Shown here: one piece after another, positions 49,509-57,738 of the stretch
How the letters are laid out: each line of letters begins with the position of its first letter
How positions within the stretch are numbered: position 1 is the first letter of the stretch
From: JALYOC01 sp036675345
GTDB taxonomy: Bacteria > Myxococcota > Myxococcia > Myxococcales > Myxococcaceae
Reading direction: 5' to 3'
Assembly (NCBI GenBank): GCA_036675345.1
Contig: JAKFFE010000019.1
Coordinates: forward strand, 248,001-312,000
Length of the DNA stretch: 64,000 nucleotides
Made by a program: the position numbers and the translations under genes
Notes under the pieces: model-generated
Database searches by the model: none
Told to the model about the DNA's origin: nothing
What the model saw: the letters and a program-made list of their open reading frames with translations, nothing else

Positions 49509-50857
49509 TGCTGCTGGCGCTGCTGGCGTGTAGCGGATGCAAGCGCGGTGCGGCGCAGGGGCCCCAGGAGATCTCCTTGCAGCTGTTCGGGGATCCGGCC
49601 GAGCTGGATGCCTACCGGGAGATGATCGCCGCCTTTGAGGAGCAGCACCCCGGGATCCGGGTGAAGTTGATCCCGGTGGGCAAGCAGAAGGAGTTCATGG
49701 CCAAGCTGACCACCGCCTTCTCCGGGGGAACTCCGCCGGACGTGTTCCTGGTCAACTACCGCCGCTACGGTCAGCTGGCGGAGCGGGGCGTGCTGGAGCC
49801 GCTGGGAGATCATCTGGGACGGGGCCTGGAGGTGAAGCTGGAGGCGCTGTACCCGCAGCCGGTGGAGGCCTTCCGCTACCGGGGCAAGCTGCAGTGCCTC
49901 CCGCAGAACGTCTCCTCCCTGGTGGTGTACTTCAACCGGGCGCTGTTCGAGGCCCGGGGGGTGCCGCTGCCCAAGGAGGGCTGGACCTGGGCAGAGCTGC
50001 TGGCCGCGGGAAAGGCGCTGACCGACCGCTCCGCGCCCAACCCGTCGGACCACGTGCACGGGATCGGCTTCGAGCCCACCCTGGTCCGGCTGGCGCCGTT
50101 CGTGTGGCAGGCCGGCGGGGAGATGGTGGACGACCTGGAGCATCCGACCCGGTTCCGGCTGGAGTCCCCGGCGGGGATCTCGGCGCTGAAGTTCATCCTC
50201 GAGCTGCGGCGGGTGCACGCGGTCACCCCCTCGCTGGAGGAGGCGGCGGCGCTGGACCTGGAGGCGCGCTTCATCCGCGGCAAGCTGGGGATGCTGTTCC
50301 AGAGCCGGCGCTTCACCCCCACCGCCCGGGCGGCCGGCGGGCTGGACTGGGACGTGGCCCCGCTGCCGGTGGGGAAGCAGGCGGCCACCCTGCTCCACGC
50401 CGACGCCTACTGCGTGGCGCGGGACTCGGCGCACAAGGAGGCCGCCTTCCGCTTCATCAGCTTCGCGTTGGGGCCGGACGGCGCGGAGCGGATCGCCCGC
50501 TCCGGGCGCACCGTGCCCTCCTTGAGGTCGGTGGCCGAATCGGAGGCGTTCCTGGATCCCACCCAGCGGCCCGCCTCCTCCCGGGCGTTCCTGGACGCGC
50601 TGCCGCTGTTGCGCCGGTTGCCCAGCACCGCCACCTGGAACGAGATCGAGATGCGCTCCGACCCGGTGGTGGAGGAGTGGTACTACGGCCCGGATCGCAC
50701 CGGGCTGGGGATGGCCGCCTCCGGCGCCGACGACGGCGGGGTGCGCTTCTTCCCCGGTTCGGCCAAGGCGGCGATGCGGACCGGGGATGAGCTGACGGTG
50801 CTGCCTCGCGAGCTGACCGAGGCTGTCCGCGGGCTGTGGAGTCCCCGGGCTCCGTGA
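49493..50857 (+). CDS. Extracellular substrate-binding lipoprotein of a sugar-type ABC importer
   Basis: 454 residues. The lipobox LLACSGC near the N-terminus gives a lipid-anchored solute-binding protein. The fold shows the extracellular solute-binding family 1 pattern: YREMIAAFEEQHPGIRVKLIPVG, SGGTPPDVFLVNY, LPQNVSSLVVYFNRALFE, and FIRGKLGMLFQS. Substrate cannot be told, though maltose/glycerol-phosphate-type ligands are typical. A second ATG at 49508 fits a TGATG overlap with the permease. Gene order is permease, binding protein, permease. Confidence 0.9.
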   Translation: MVARLMLLALLACSGCKRGAAQGPQEISLQLFGDPAELDAYREMIAAFEEQHPGIRVKLIPVGKQKEFMAKLTTAFSGGTPPDVFLVNYRRYGQLAERGVLEPLGDHLGRGLEVKLEALYPQPVEAFRYRGKLQCLPQNVSSLVVYFNRALFEARGVPLPKEGWTWAELLAAGKALTDRSAPNPSDHVHGIGFEPTLVRLAPFVWQAGGEMVDDLEHPTRFRLESPAGISALKFILELRRVHAVTPSLEEAAALDLEARFIRGKLGMLFQSRRFTPTARAAGGLDWDVAPLPVGKQAATLLHADAYCVARDSAHKEAAFRFISFALGPDGAERIARSGRTVPSLRSVAESEAFLDPTQRPASSRAFLDALPLLRRLPSTATWNEIEMRSDPVVEEWYYGPDRTGLGMAASGADDGGVRFFPGSAKAAMRTGDELTVLPRELTEAVRGLWSPRAP

Positions 50858-51717
50858 GGGCGCTGCGACTTCATCACCCGGCCTGGCTGGGCGCGCCCTT
50901 CCTGGCCGCGGCGGTGTTCCTGGTGGCGATCCCCCTGGGGATGACCGGGTGGATGTCGCTTCAGGCGTACGACGGGATCCACCCCGCGCGGCCGGTGGGG
51001 CTGGAGAACTTCCTCACCGTGTTCAGCGATCCGGTGTTCTCCCAGGCGCTGGACAACAGCCTGATCTTCGCCGGGCTGTCGGTGCCGCTGCGGGTGGGGA
51101 TCGCCTTTGCCCTGGCGCTGCTGTTGGCCCGCCGCACCCCGCTGGGGGGACTGTTCCGGACCCTGGTCTACCTGCCCTCGGTGCTGCCGGAGATCGCCTT
51201 TGCCCTGGTCTGGCTGTGGATCCTCAACCCGCTGCATGGGCCGATCACCCTGCTGGCCCCGCTGGGGGTGGCGCCGGGCGGCTGGCTGGTGGACGCCTGG
51301 AGCGCGCGGCTGGCGGTGGTGACGATGACCCTGCTTCAGGTCGGCGAGCTGTTCCTGGTGCTGCTGGCGGTCCGTCGGCAGCTCCCGGAGGAGCTGTACG
51401 AGGTCTGCGCGCTGGAGGGAGGCGGCGCCTGGACCGCGTTCCGGAAGATCACCCTCCCCCTGCTGCTGCCGGTGGTGATCCTGCTGGCGGCGCGGGACGT
51501 GGCGCTGTCGCTGCAGGCCACCTTCGTGCCGGCGCTGGTGGTCACCAAGGGGGGCCCCAGGCTGGCGACCACCTTCCTGCCCCTCTACGTCTACCAGACC
51601 GGCTTCGAGTACCTGCGCTTCGGGGCGGCGGCGGCGATGACGATGTTCATCCTCGCGCTGACCGCCGCCATGGTCGGGGTGCAGGCCGCGGTGCTCAACC
51701 TGCTCCGCGGCCGCTGA
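50854..51717 (+). CDS. ABC transporter permease, MalF-type
   Basis: 287 residues from the GTG overlapping the binding-protein stop (GTGA); an upstream GTG at 50836 is also in frame. Six TM helices and the EAA loop ELYEVCALEGGGAWTAFRKITLPLLL are seen, as in MalF/UgpA. Pairs with the MalG-type permease upstream. The final hydrophobic helix ends the protein, as in the family. Confidence 0.9.
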   Translation: MRALRLHHPAWLGAPFLAAAVFLVAIPLGMTGWMSLQAYDGIHPARPVGLENFLTVFSDPVFSQALDNSLIFAGLSVPLRVGIAFALALLLARRTPLGGLFRTLVYLPSVLPEIAFALVWLWILNPLHGPITLLAPLGVAPGGWLVDAWSARLAVVTMTLLQVGELFLVLLAVRRQLPEELYEVCALEGGGAWTAFRKITLPLLLPVVILLAARDVALSLQATFVPALVVTKGGPRLATTFLPLYVYQTGFEYLRFGAAAAMTMFILALTAAMVGVQAAVLNLLRGR

Positions 51718-51720
51718 CCG

Positions 51721-52119
51721 CTACCGGTTCAGCCGGACCACTTCCCCGCTGACCACCACGCTGGTGGGCAGGGGGACGAAGAAGAAGATCGCGCCGGCCA
51801 CCTGCGCCCAGGGGGTGTACTGGGTCTGGTGGTAGCGGACGTTGATCGCCCCGTCGCCGCCCATCTTCTGGATCTCCGGGATCAAGACCTCCTTGAGCCC
51901 GGTCTGGATGTCGGTGCCGGCGGGGTCCAGGAAGCCGAACAGCCGCACCCCACCGCGGGTGCCCTGGACCACGCCCAGGGTGGTGTAGGCCTCGGGGATG
52001 TCCCCGGAGGTGAGGAAGATCTCCTTGCCGCTGCGATCCGAAGGAATCGCGGCGGTGTTGACGATGGTGCAGCCGGAGAGGACGAACAGCAGCGGGACGG
52101 CGAGCCAAGGGGTGCGCAT
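51721..52119 (-). CDS. Lipoprotein, member 3 of a tandem paralogous group
   Basis: 132 residues, lipobox VLSGC. The body contains EIFLTSGDIPEAYTTLGVVQG, then KMGGDGAINVRYHQTQYTP and ends in a VSGEVVRLNR strand. It is paralogous to the two upstream genes: a shared GGDAINIRF-type segment and terminal GEVVRL. The AAKMGGDG pattern is like YbjQ-type heavy-metal-binding folds, but this is weak. Last gene of the three. A TAAGGA ribosome site is upstream. Confidence 0.78.
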   Translation of the reverse strand: MRTPWLAVPLLFVLSGCTIVNTAAIPSDRSGKEIFLTSGDIPEAYTTLGVVQGTRGGVRLFGFLDPAGTDIQTGLKEVLIPEIQKMGGDGAINVRYHQTQYTPWAQVAGAIFFFVPLPTSVVVSGEVVRLNR

Positions 52120-52131
52120 CGGTTGGAGTCC

Positions 52132-52596
52132 TTATTGCCCAACGAACTGGATGACTTCGCCGGTGACGGTGACCCAGCGGTCCTTGGTCTGGACCTGCGG
52201 GGTGCCGGTGGCGATGGATTGATTGATGGTCTCGGACATGGAGGAGGCACGCTCGGCCATGGTCTGGGGGTTCTCGTCCAGGAACTCGATGTTGATCACC
52301 CCGTGCCCCCCCATCTTGGCCGCCTCCTGCACCAGCCGGCCCTTGATGGTGCCGTCCAGCGCCGCGTCCCCCACGTCGGCCATCCCGGCCACGTTCACCC
52401 CGTAGCCGCGGACCTGCACGAAGCCCAGGGTGCGAAAGGCGCGCGGCGCCCCGCCGGTGGTCAGGTAGATCCCGCGGCCGGTGTCCGGGCGGTTGGAGAG
52501 CGCACCGCCCTTCACCACCACGCCGCAGCCGGTGGCAAACAACAGCGAGAGCCCCACGGTCAGCACCCGCAGTGCCTGGTTCTGGTTGGAGATCAC
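52132..52596 (-). CDS. Lipoprotein, member 2 of the paralogous group
   Basis: 154 residues, lipobox FATGC. Shares IYLTTGGAPRAFRTLGFVQV with members 1 and 3, and the AAKMGGHGVINIEF segment. It has an extra internal stretch (NPQTMAERASSMSETINQS) not found in the others. The GTG start overlaps the upstream member's stop (GTGA). Probably one operon of three lipoproteins; function unknown. Confidence 0.78.
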   Translation of the reverse strand: MISNQNQALRVLTVGLSLLFATGCGVVVKGGALSNRPDTGRGIYLTTGGAPRAFRTLGFVQVRGYGVNVAGMADVGDAALDGTIKGRLVQEAAKMGGHGVINIEFLDENPQTMAERASSMSETINQSIATGTPQVQTKDRWVTVTGEVIQFVGQ

Positions 52597-53027
52597 AGTC
52601 GGGCCGGCGCCGGGTAGGCGTCCTTGGAGTTCGGGTGGGAGTTGCCCAGCCGGATCACCTCACCGCGGACGGTGACCTCGGTGGGGAGGGGGACGAAGAA
52701 GAACACCAGCGCCACCAGCCGGGCGGCCGGGTTGTACTGGGTCTGTTCGAAGCGGAGGTTGATGATCGCGTCGCCGCCCATCGCCACCGCTTCGGCGTTC
52801 AGATCCTCCAGGCCCCGCTGCAGATCGGTGCCCGCCGGATCCCAGAAGCCGAACACCACCGCGCCCTTCCGCGTGGCCTGGACGATTCCCAGGCTGGTGT
52901 ATGGCTCCTGCACATCCCCCGTGGTGACGTAGATGGAACCGCGGCCTCCGCCTTGCGGCAGCGTCGCGGTGTTGATGCTGGTGCAGCCGACGAGCGCCAG
53001 GGCGCCGACGGCAACGGCCAATCGCAT
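52593..53027 (-). CDS. Lipoprotein, member 1 of the paralogous group
   Basis: 144 residues, lipobox ALVGC. Contains IYVTTGDVQEPYTSLGIVQA, VAMGGDAIINLRFEQTQYNP and a C-terminal VRGEVIRLG. First gene of the group by position, with the other two downstream on the same strand. The ATG at 53027 is supported because the upstream extension lacks a signal-peptide pattern. Confidence 0.8.
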   Translation of the reverse strand: MRLAVAVGALALVGCTSINTATLPQGGGRGSIYVTTGDVQEPYTSLGIVQATRKGAVVFGFWDPAGTDLQRGLEDLNAEAVAMGGDAIINLRFEQTQYNPAARLVALVFFFVPLPTEVTVRGEVIRLGNSHPNSKDAYPAPARL

Positions 53028-53208
53028 GTGTGTCCCCTCCCACCTGGGAGCTTCCGCCCCGATCCCTCCGGGGTCAATGCTGGTGTTTTGCGGGAGGCCG
53101 GCCGACTCCTGCGTCCAGAAAAGCGAAAACAGGTCGGGCGGCGGACGGGCGGGCGTGCCCGGATATTCACGAGAACGCCGAAGACTCTGTATCCTCCCGC
53201 CCGGTCTT

Positions 53209-55314
53209 ATGAGCGAGAGCGGCACCCATTTCGGCGGTTACCGGCTGTCGTCCCGCATCGCCACCGGCGGGATGGCGGAGGTGTACCTCGCCCGGCGGAT
53301 CCAGCCGGACGGCTCACTGGGTCGGAACGTGGCGCTCAAGCGGCTGCTGCCGCACCTGGTGCGCGAGTCGAACATCGTCCGGATGTTCCTCAACGAGGCG
53401 CGGATCACCGCGCAGATCCACCACCAGAACGTGGTGCGGATCGTGGACATCGGCCATCAGGACGGTGAGCCCTTCATCGCCATGGAGCTGCTGGAGGGCC
53501 GCTCCTTCGCGGAGGTGCGCCAGAAGGCCGCCACCCTGGGCGAACGGGTCCCGCTGGGGATCACCCTGCGGGTGCTGGCGGACGCCTGCCGGGGGCTGGA
53601 CGCCGCGCACCGGGCGGTGGACCAGGAGGGGCACCCGCTGTCGATCGTCCACCGCGACTTCTCTCCCGACAACATCCACGTCGGGGTGAGCGGCGAGGTG
53701 AAGGTGATCGACTTCGGGATCGCCAAGGCGGACAACCTGGGCTCGGGAACCGAGCCGGGGACGCTGAAGGGCAAGTTCTTCTACATGTCCCCGGAGATGA
53801 TCCTCGGCCGGACGGTGGACCACCGCGCGGACCTCTTCGCCGCCGGGGTGATGATGTACGAACAGCTGTGCGGCCGCCGGCCCTTCACCGGCGAGACCAC
53901 CGACCAGGTGCTGACCCGCATCGCCGAGGGCAAGCCGCGTCGGCCCTCGGAGTTCGACCCTTCGGTGCCGCCGGAGCTGGAGCAGATCTGTCTGACCGCG
54001 CTGGCCCGCGAGGCTGCGCAGCGCTTCGACTCCCTGGAGCTGTTCATCCAGGCGATCGAGGCGGTGGGTGGACGCGGCGAGCTGGCCCCCCAGGAAGCGG
54101 TGGGCGCGTACGTCCGCCGGGTGTTCCCGGACAACGACCCCAAGCGGGAGGCCCTGCGCCGCGCGATGGAGCTGGATCCCTCCAACCCCGGGGCGAAGGC
54201 GCCGGGCCAGCTGAGGGATCGTCCCCGGACGCCGCGACCGGCGGCGCCCGCGCCGGTCCAGCTGGCGCAGGAGGCGGCCTCCACCCGCGCCGACCGTCCG
54301 GCCCCGGCCCCGCTTCCCGCGCCCGCTCCGGTGGAGGGGGTGGGGATCCGGATCCCCGCGGAGGCCGAACCGGCGCCGGTTCCCGCCCGGCGGCTGCCGC
54401 TGCGGACTGTGGCGATCGTCGTGGCGGCGCTGCTGGTGGCTGGCGGCGCGGCCTATCAGCTCACCCGGCCCGGCGCCGCGCCCCCGGAGCGACTGCTGCA
54501 GGCGCAGCGGGCGGCGGATGAGGGCCAGCGGGCCTCGCTGGTCGCCGCGCTGGCCGCGGACGAGCGGGCCACCGCGGACCAGCTGGCGGAGGCCGGCGCG
54601 CTGGTGGACGGCGAGGCGCTGGGCCCGGTGGCCGGGGCGTTGATCAAGCGCTTCCCCTCCGATGTGCGCGGCCCGCTGCTGGAGGCGCGCTCCGCGATCA
54701 CCCAGCGGCAGGCCAAGCGCGCAGAGACCGCCATCACCCAGGCCGCCACCCTGGCACCGACCAGCCCCCAGCCCCAGGTGCTCCTGGCCCAGCTGCGCGA
54801 GGCCCAGGGGGATGTGCCCGCCGCGGTGGCCGCGCTGGCCCGGGCCCGGGAGCTGTCCAAGCAGCCCTCGCTGGAGGCGGAGCTGGCCGGGCGGCAGGGG
54901 ATGTTGCTGTCCCAGGCTTCCGATCTGGAGGGCGCCGCGGACGCGCTGTCCTTTGCGATTGGCCGGGAGTTCGACGCCACCCTGGCCGCGGAGCTGGGCT
55001 TCGTCCGCTTCCGGCAGGACCGAGTGGGCGAGGCGCGGACGTTGCTGAACCGGGCGGTGCGAAAGGATCCGGGGGACTTCTTGACCCGCTACTACCTGGG
55101 CGCGGTGCTCTTCCGTCAGGGCGACGTGGCCGGGGCGGAGCGGGAGTACCGGGAGGCGGATCGGCTGTCACCGCAGGATCCCCGGGCCCTGGCCGCGCTG
55201 TGCGAGGTCCAGGCCAAGGGCGGCAAGGCCGAGGAGGCGGAGGCCACCCGCAAGGCGCTGGGTTCCCGATTCCCGGAGCAGGCCTCCAGACTGTTGGCCG
55301 GCTGCGCGCCGTAG
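53209..55314 (+). CDS. Ser/Thr protein kinase with transmembrane segment and TPR domain
   Basis: 701 residues. The kinase domain spans about 8-275: glycine loop IATGGMAEVYLA, the Lys in NVALKRLL, catalytic HRDFSPDNIH, DFGIAKAD and the APE-equivalent MSPEMILG. A Pro-rich linker follows, then a TM segment (VAIVVAALLVAGGAAYQL, about 400-420) and a C-terminal TPR-like array (for example AETAITQAATLAPTSPQPQVLLAQLR). Kinase inside, TPRs outside. The first domain starts close to the ATG. No partner phosphatase is nearby. Confidence 0.93.
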   Translation: MSESGTHFGGYRLSSRIATGGMAEVYLARRIQPDGSLGRNVALKRLLPHLVRESNIVRMFLNEARITAQIHHQNVVRIVDIGHQDGEPFIAMELLEGRSFAEVRQKAATLGERVPLGITLRVLADACRGLDAAHRAVDQEGHPLSIVHRDFSPDNIHVGVSGEVKVIDFGIAKADNLGSGTEPGTLKGKFFYMSPEMILGRTVDHRADLFAAGVMMYEQLCGRRPFTGETTDQVLTRIAEGKPRRPSEFDPSVPPELEQICLTALAREAAQRFDSLELFIQAIEAVGGRGELAPQEAVGAYVRRVFPDNDPKREALRRAMELDPSNPGAKAPGQLRDRPRTPRPAAPAPVQLAQEAASTRADRPAPAPLPAPAPVEGVGIRIPAEAEPAPVPARRLPLRTVAIVVAALLVAGGAAYQLTRPGAAPPERLLQAQRAADEGQRASLVAALAADERATADQLAEAGALVDGEALGPVAGALIKRFPSDVRGPLLEARSAITQRQAKRAETAITQAATLAPTSPQPQVLLAQLREAQGDVPAAVAALARARELSKQPSLEAELAGRQGMLLSQASDLEGAADALSFAIGREFDATLAAELGFVRFRQDRVGEARTLLNRAVRKDPGDFLTRYYLGAVLFRQGDVAGAEREYREADRLSPQDPRALAALCEVQAKGGKAEEAEATRKALGSRFPEQASRLLAGCAP

Positions 55315-55466
55315 GCTTCGGCCCCAGCCGTCAGCGCAGCGCAGGCCTCCCAGGGCACCCCCTGGGTGAAGCCGTAGACTGTTCGTCCTTGATTCGAACC
55401 GGGTCGCCGCCACTGGCGCTCCGTTGTCCTCGCCGGGCCCGCCGCTGCCGATAGAGTGCCGGTTCG

Positions 55467-56939
55467 ATGGCGAACCCAAGCGAGGGACGACTGGAGGTGC
55501 TGGTCCGGCGGGAGCTGCGGGAGGCGACCTCCGTCCGTTCGATGGCCGATCAGGCCTTCTCGCGCGCCGCCGGGGCGCCGCTGATCTCCGGCAACCGGGT
55601 CCGGATGCTGAAGGACGCGGCGGAGAACTACCCCGCCTGGCTGGAGGCGATTGGCCAGGCGCGGCGGCACATCCACTTCGAGAGCTACATCCTCCACGAG
55701 GACACGGTGGGGCGGCAGTTCGCCGAGGCGCTGATCTCCCGTGCCCGGGCCGGGGTCCGGGTCCGGCTGATCTACGACTGGCTGGGGGGACTGGGGAAGA
55801 CCTCACCCGAGTTCTGGAGCCGGCTGCGGGAGGGCGGGGTGGAGGTGCGGTGCTTCAACCCTCCGCACCTGGACGCTCCGCTGGGGTGGCTGTCCCGAGA
55901 CCACCGAAAGATGCTCTCCGTGGACGGTGAGGTCGGCTTCGTCACCGGGCTGTGCGTGGGCCAGATGTGGGTGGGGGATCCGGCGCGGGGACGGGCGCCC
56001 TGGCGGGATACCGGGGTGGAGATCCGCGGGCCGGCGCTGGCGGAGATCGAACGCGCGTTCGCCAATGTGTGGGCGATGACCGGCGACCCGATCCCGGAGG
56101 AGGAGACCCTGGTGGTGCCGCTGGCTGGCCCGGCGGGAACCGTCTCGCTGCGGATCGTGGCCAGCGCGCCCGCCACCTCCGGGATGTTCCGGCTGGACCA
56201 GATGGTGACCGCCCTGGCCCGGCATCGGGTGTGGCTCTCGGACGCGTACTACGCCGGCGCCGCGCCCTACGTGCAGGCCCTCAGGGCCGCGGCCAAGGAG
56301 GGGGTGGACGTGCGGCTGCTGGTGCCCAACGCCACCGACATCCCGCTGTTGCAGCCCTTGTCCCGCGCCGGCTACCGCCCACTGCTGGAGGCGGGGATCC
56401 GGATCTTCGAGTGGAACGGCTCGATGATGCACGCCAAGACCGCGGTGGTGGACGGCCGCTGGGCGCGGGTGGGGTCCACCAACCTGAATCTGGCCAGCTG
56501 GCTGGGCAACTGCGAGATGGACGCGGTGATCGAGGACCAGCCCTTCGCCCAGCTGATGGAGGCGCAGTACCTGGAGGATCTGGCGGGCTCGACCGAGATC
56601 GTCCTCTCCGAACGCCGCCGGCTGCAGCGGCCCCGGAGGCCGACAGACGGTGCCAGCGCCAGCGGAGGCGCGGGCGCGGTGAGGGCCGCTGCGGGCGCGG
56701 TCCGGATCGGCCACGCGCTGGGCGCGGCGTTCACCAACCACCGGGTGCTGGAGCCGGTGGAGGCGCGGCTGATGGTGATGACCGGGCTGCTACTGCTGGG
56801 GCTGACCGCGCTGTTCGTCGTCCTCCCCTGGTTGCTGATCTATCCGGTGCTGGTCGTCCTGGGCTGGGCAGCGCTGGCGTTCCTCTACCGGGGAATCAGG
56901 CTGTACCGGCAGGGCAAACGCTCCGCAGAACGACCGTGA
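55467..56939 (+). CDS. Phospholipase D-superfamily phosphatidyltransferase, cardiolipin synthase-like
   Basis: 490 residues. Two HKD-type motifs: DHRKMLSVDG (about residue 150) and MHAKTAVVDG (about residue 325), as in bacterial cardiolipin synthases and related PLD enzymes. A C-terminal hydrophobic pair (MTGLLLLGLTALFVVLPWLL and LVVLGWAALAFLY) anchors it in the membrane. The catalytic part is probably cytosolic. Cardiolipin-type phospholipid synthesis is the likely role. The stop overlaps an alternative start of the YdjC gene. Confidence 0.9.
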   Translation: MANPSEGRLEVLVRRELREATSVRSMADQAFSRAAGAPLISGNRVRMLKDAAENYPAWLEAIGQARRHIHFESYILHEDTVGRQFAEALISRARAGVRVRLIYDWLGGLGKTSPEFWSRLREGGVEVRCFNPPHLDAPLGWLSRDHRKMLSVDGEVGFVTGLCVGQMWVGDPARGRAPWRDTGVEIRGPALAEIERAFANVWAMTGDPIPEEETLVVPLAGPAGTVSLRIVASAPATSGMFRLDQMVTALARHRVWLSDAYYAGAAPYVQALRAAAKEGVDVRLLVPNATDIPLLQPLSRAGYRPLLEAGIRIFEWNGSMMHAKTAVVDGRWARVGSTNLNLASWLGNCEMDAVIEDQPFAQLMEAQYLEDLAGSTEIVLSERRRLQRPRRPTDGASASGGAGAVRAAAGAVRIGHALGAAFTNHRVLEPVEARLMVMTGLLLLGLTALFVVLPWLLIYPVLVVLGWAALAFLYRGIRLYRQGKRSAERP

Positions 56940-56953
56940 CCTTCGAGGCTCCC

Positions 56954-57688
56954 ATGGACCGAAAGCTGCTGATCCTCAACGCCGATGACCTGGGCTACGA
57001 CCCGGCGGTCAGCCGCGGCATCCTGGAGTCGATGCGCCGGGGAGTGGTCACCTCCACCACCCTGATGGTGAACATGGAGGACTCGCCGGATGCGGCCCGG
57101 GCCGGCGCCGGGCTGGCGATCGGGCTGCACCTCAACCTGGCCCGTGGCACCCCGGTGTGGAGCGGCTTTCCCGCCTCGCTGCTGGGGGATGGACAGCTGG
57201 TGGAGGCCCGGGCGGGGGAGCTGCCGGCCGAGGTGGTCCTCCCGGAGGTGCTGGCGCAGCTGGACCGGTTGGAGGCGCTGACCGGTCGCCCCGCCACCCA
57301 CCTGGATGTGCACAAGCACCTGCACCAGCACCCGGGGATCCTGGAGGGACTGATCGAAGCGGCGCGGCAACGGGGGCTGCCGGTGCGGGCGATCACCCCG
57401 GCGATGCGCCAGACCCTGCGCGCGGGCAAGGTCCGCACCACCGACCACTTCATCGGCGATGCGGGGAAGACCGCCTACTGGACCCTGGAGCAGCTGGAGG
57501 CGGACCTGGCCGGGCTGCAGCCGGGGACCACCGAGCTGATGTGCCATCCGGGCTATGCGCCCCAGAACTTGAAGAGCGGCTACTCCGCGCAGCGGGAGGT
57601 GGAGCTGGCCACCTTCCTGGATCCACGGGCCCGGGTGCTGCTGGAGCGCGCCGGGGTGGAGCTGGCGGACTTTGGCGGGCTGCCCTGA
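56954..57688 (+). CDS. YdjC/ChbG-family carbohydrate deacetylase
   Basis: 244 residues. Conserved metal-site segments LILNADDLGYDPAVSRGI and HLDVHKHLHQHP are visible; GLHLNLARG is also typical. The family hydrolyses N-acetyl groups from chito-oligosaccharides and similar sugars. The ATG at 56954 has GAGG 6 bases upstream; a GTG at 56936 overlapping the previous stop is the alternative. Adjacent to the cardiolipin-synthase-like gene, a pairing also seen in lipid or glycan modification clusters. Confidence 0.9.
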   Translation: MDRKLLILNADDLGYDPAVSRGILESMRRGVVTSTTLMVNMEDSPDAARAGAGLAIGLHLNLARGTPVWSGFPASLLGDGQLVEARAGELPAEVVLPEVLAQLDRLEALTGRPATHLDVHKHLHQHPGILEGLIEAARQRGLPVRAITPAMRQTLRAGKVRTTDHFIGDAGKTAYWTLEQLEADLAGLQPGTTELMCHPGYAPQNLKSGYSAQREVELATFLDPRARVLLERAGVELADFGGLP

Positions 57689-57738
57689 CCGAGCCGCGCT
57701 GGGGTCCGCGCCAGGTGCGCCCCGGCCTCCCGCCCGGC

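Noticed and set aside
55380..55415. A GGTTCGAATC segment resembling a tRNA T-arm, on the minus strand
   Set aside because: The flanking bases do not pair as a T stem and no anticodon or acceptor arm is found around it.
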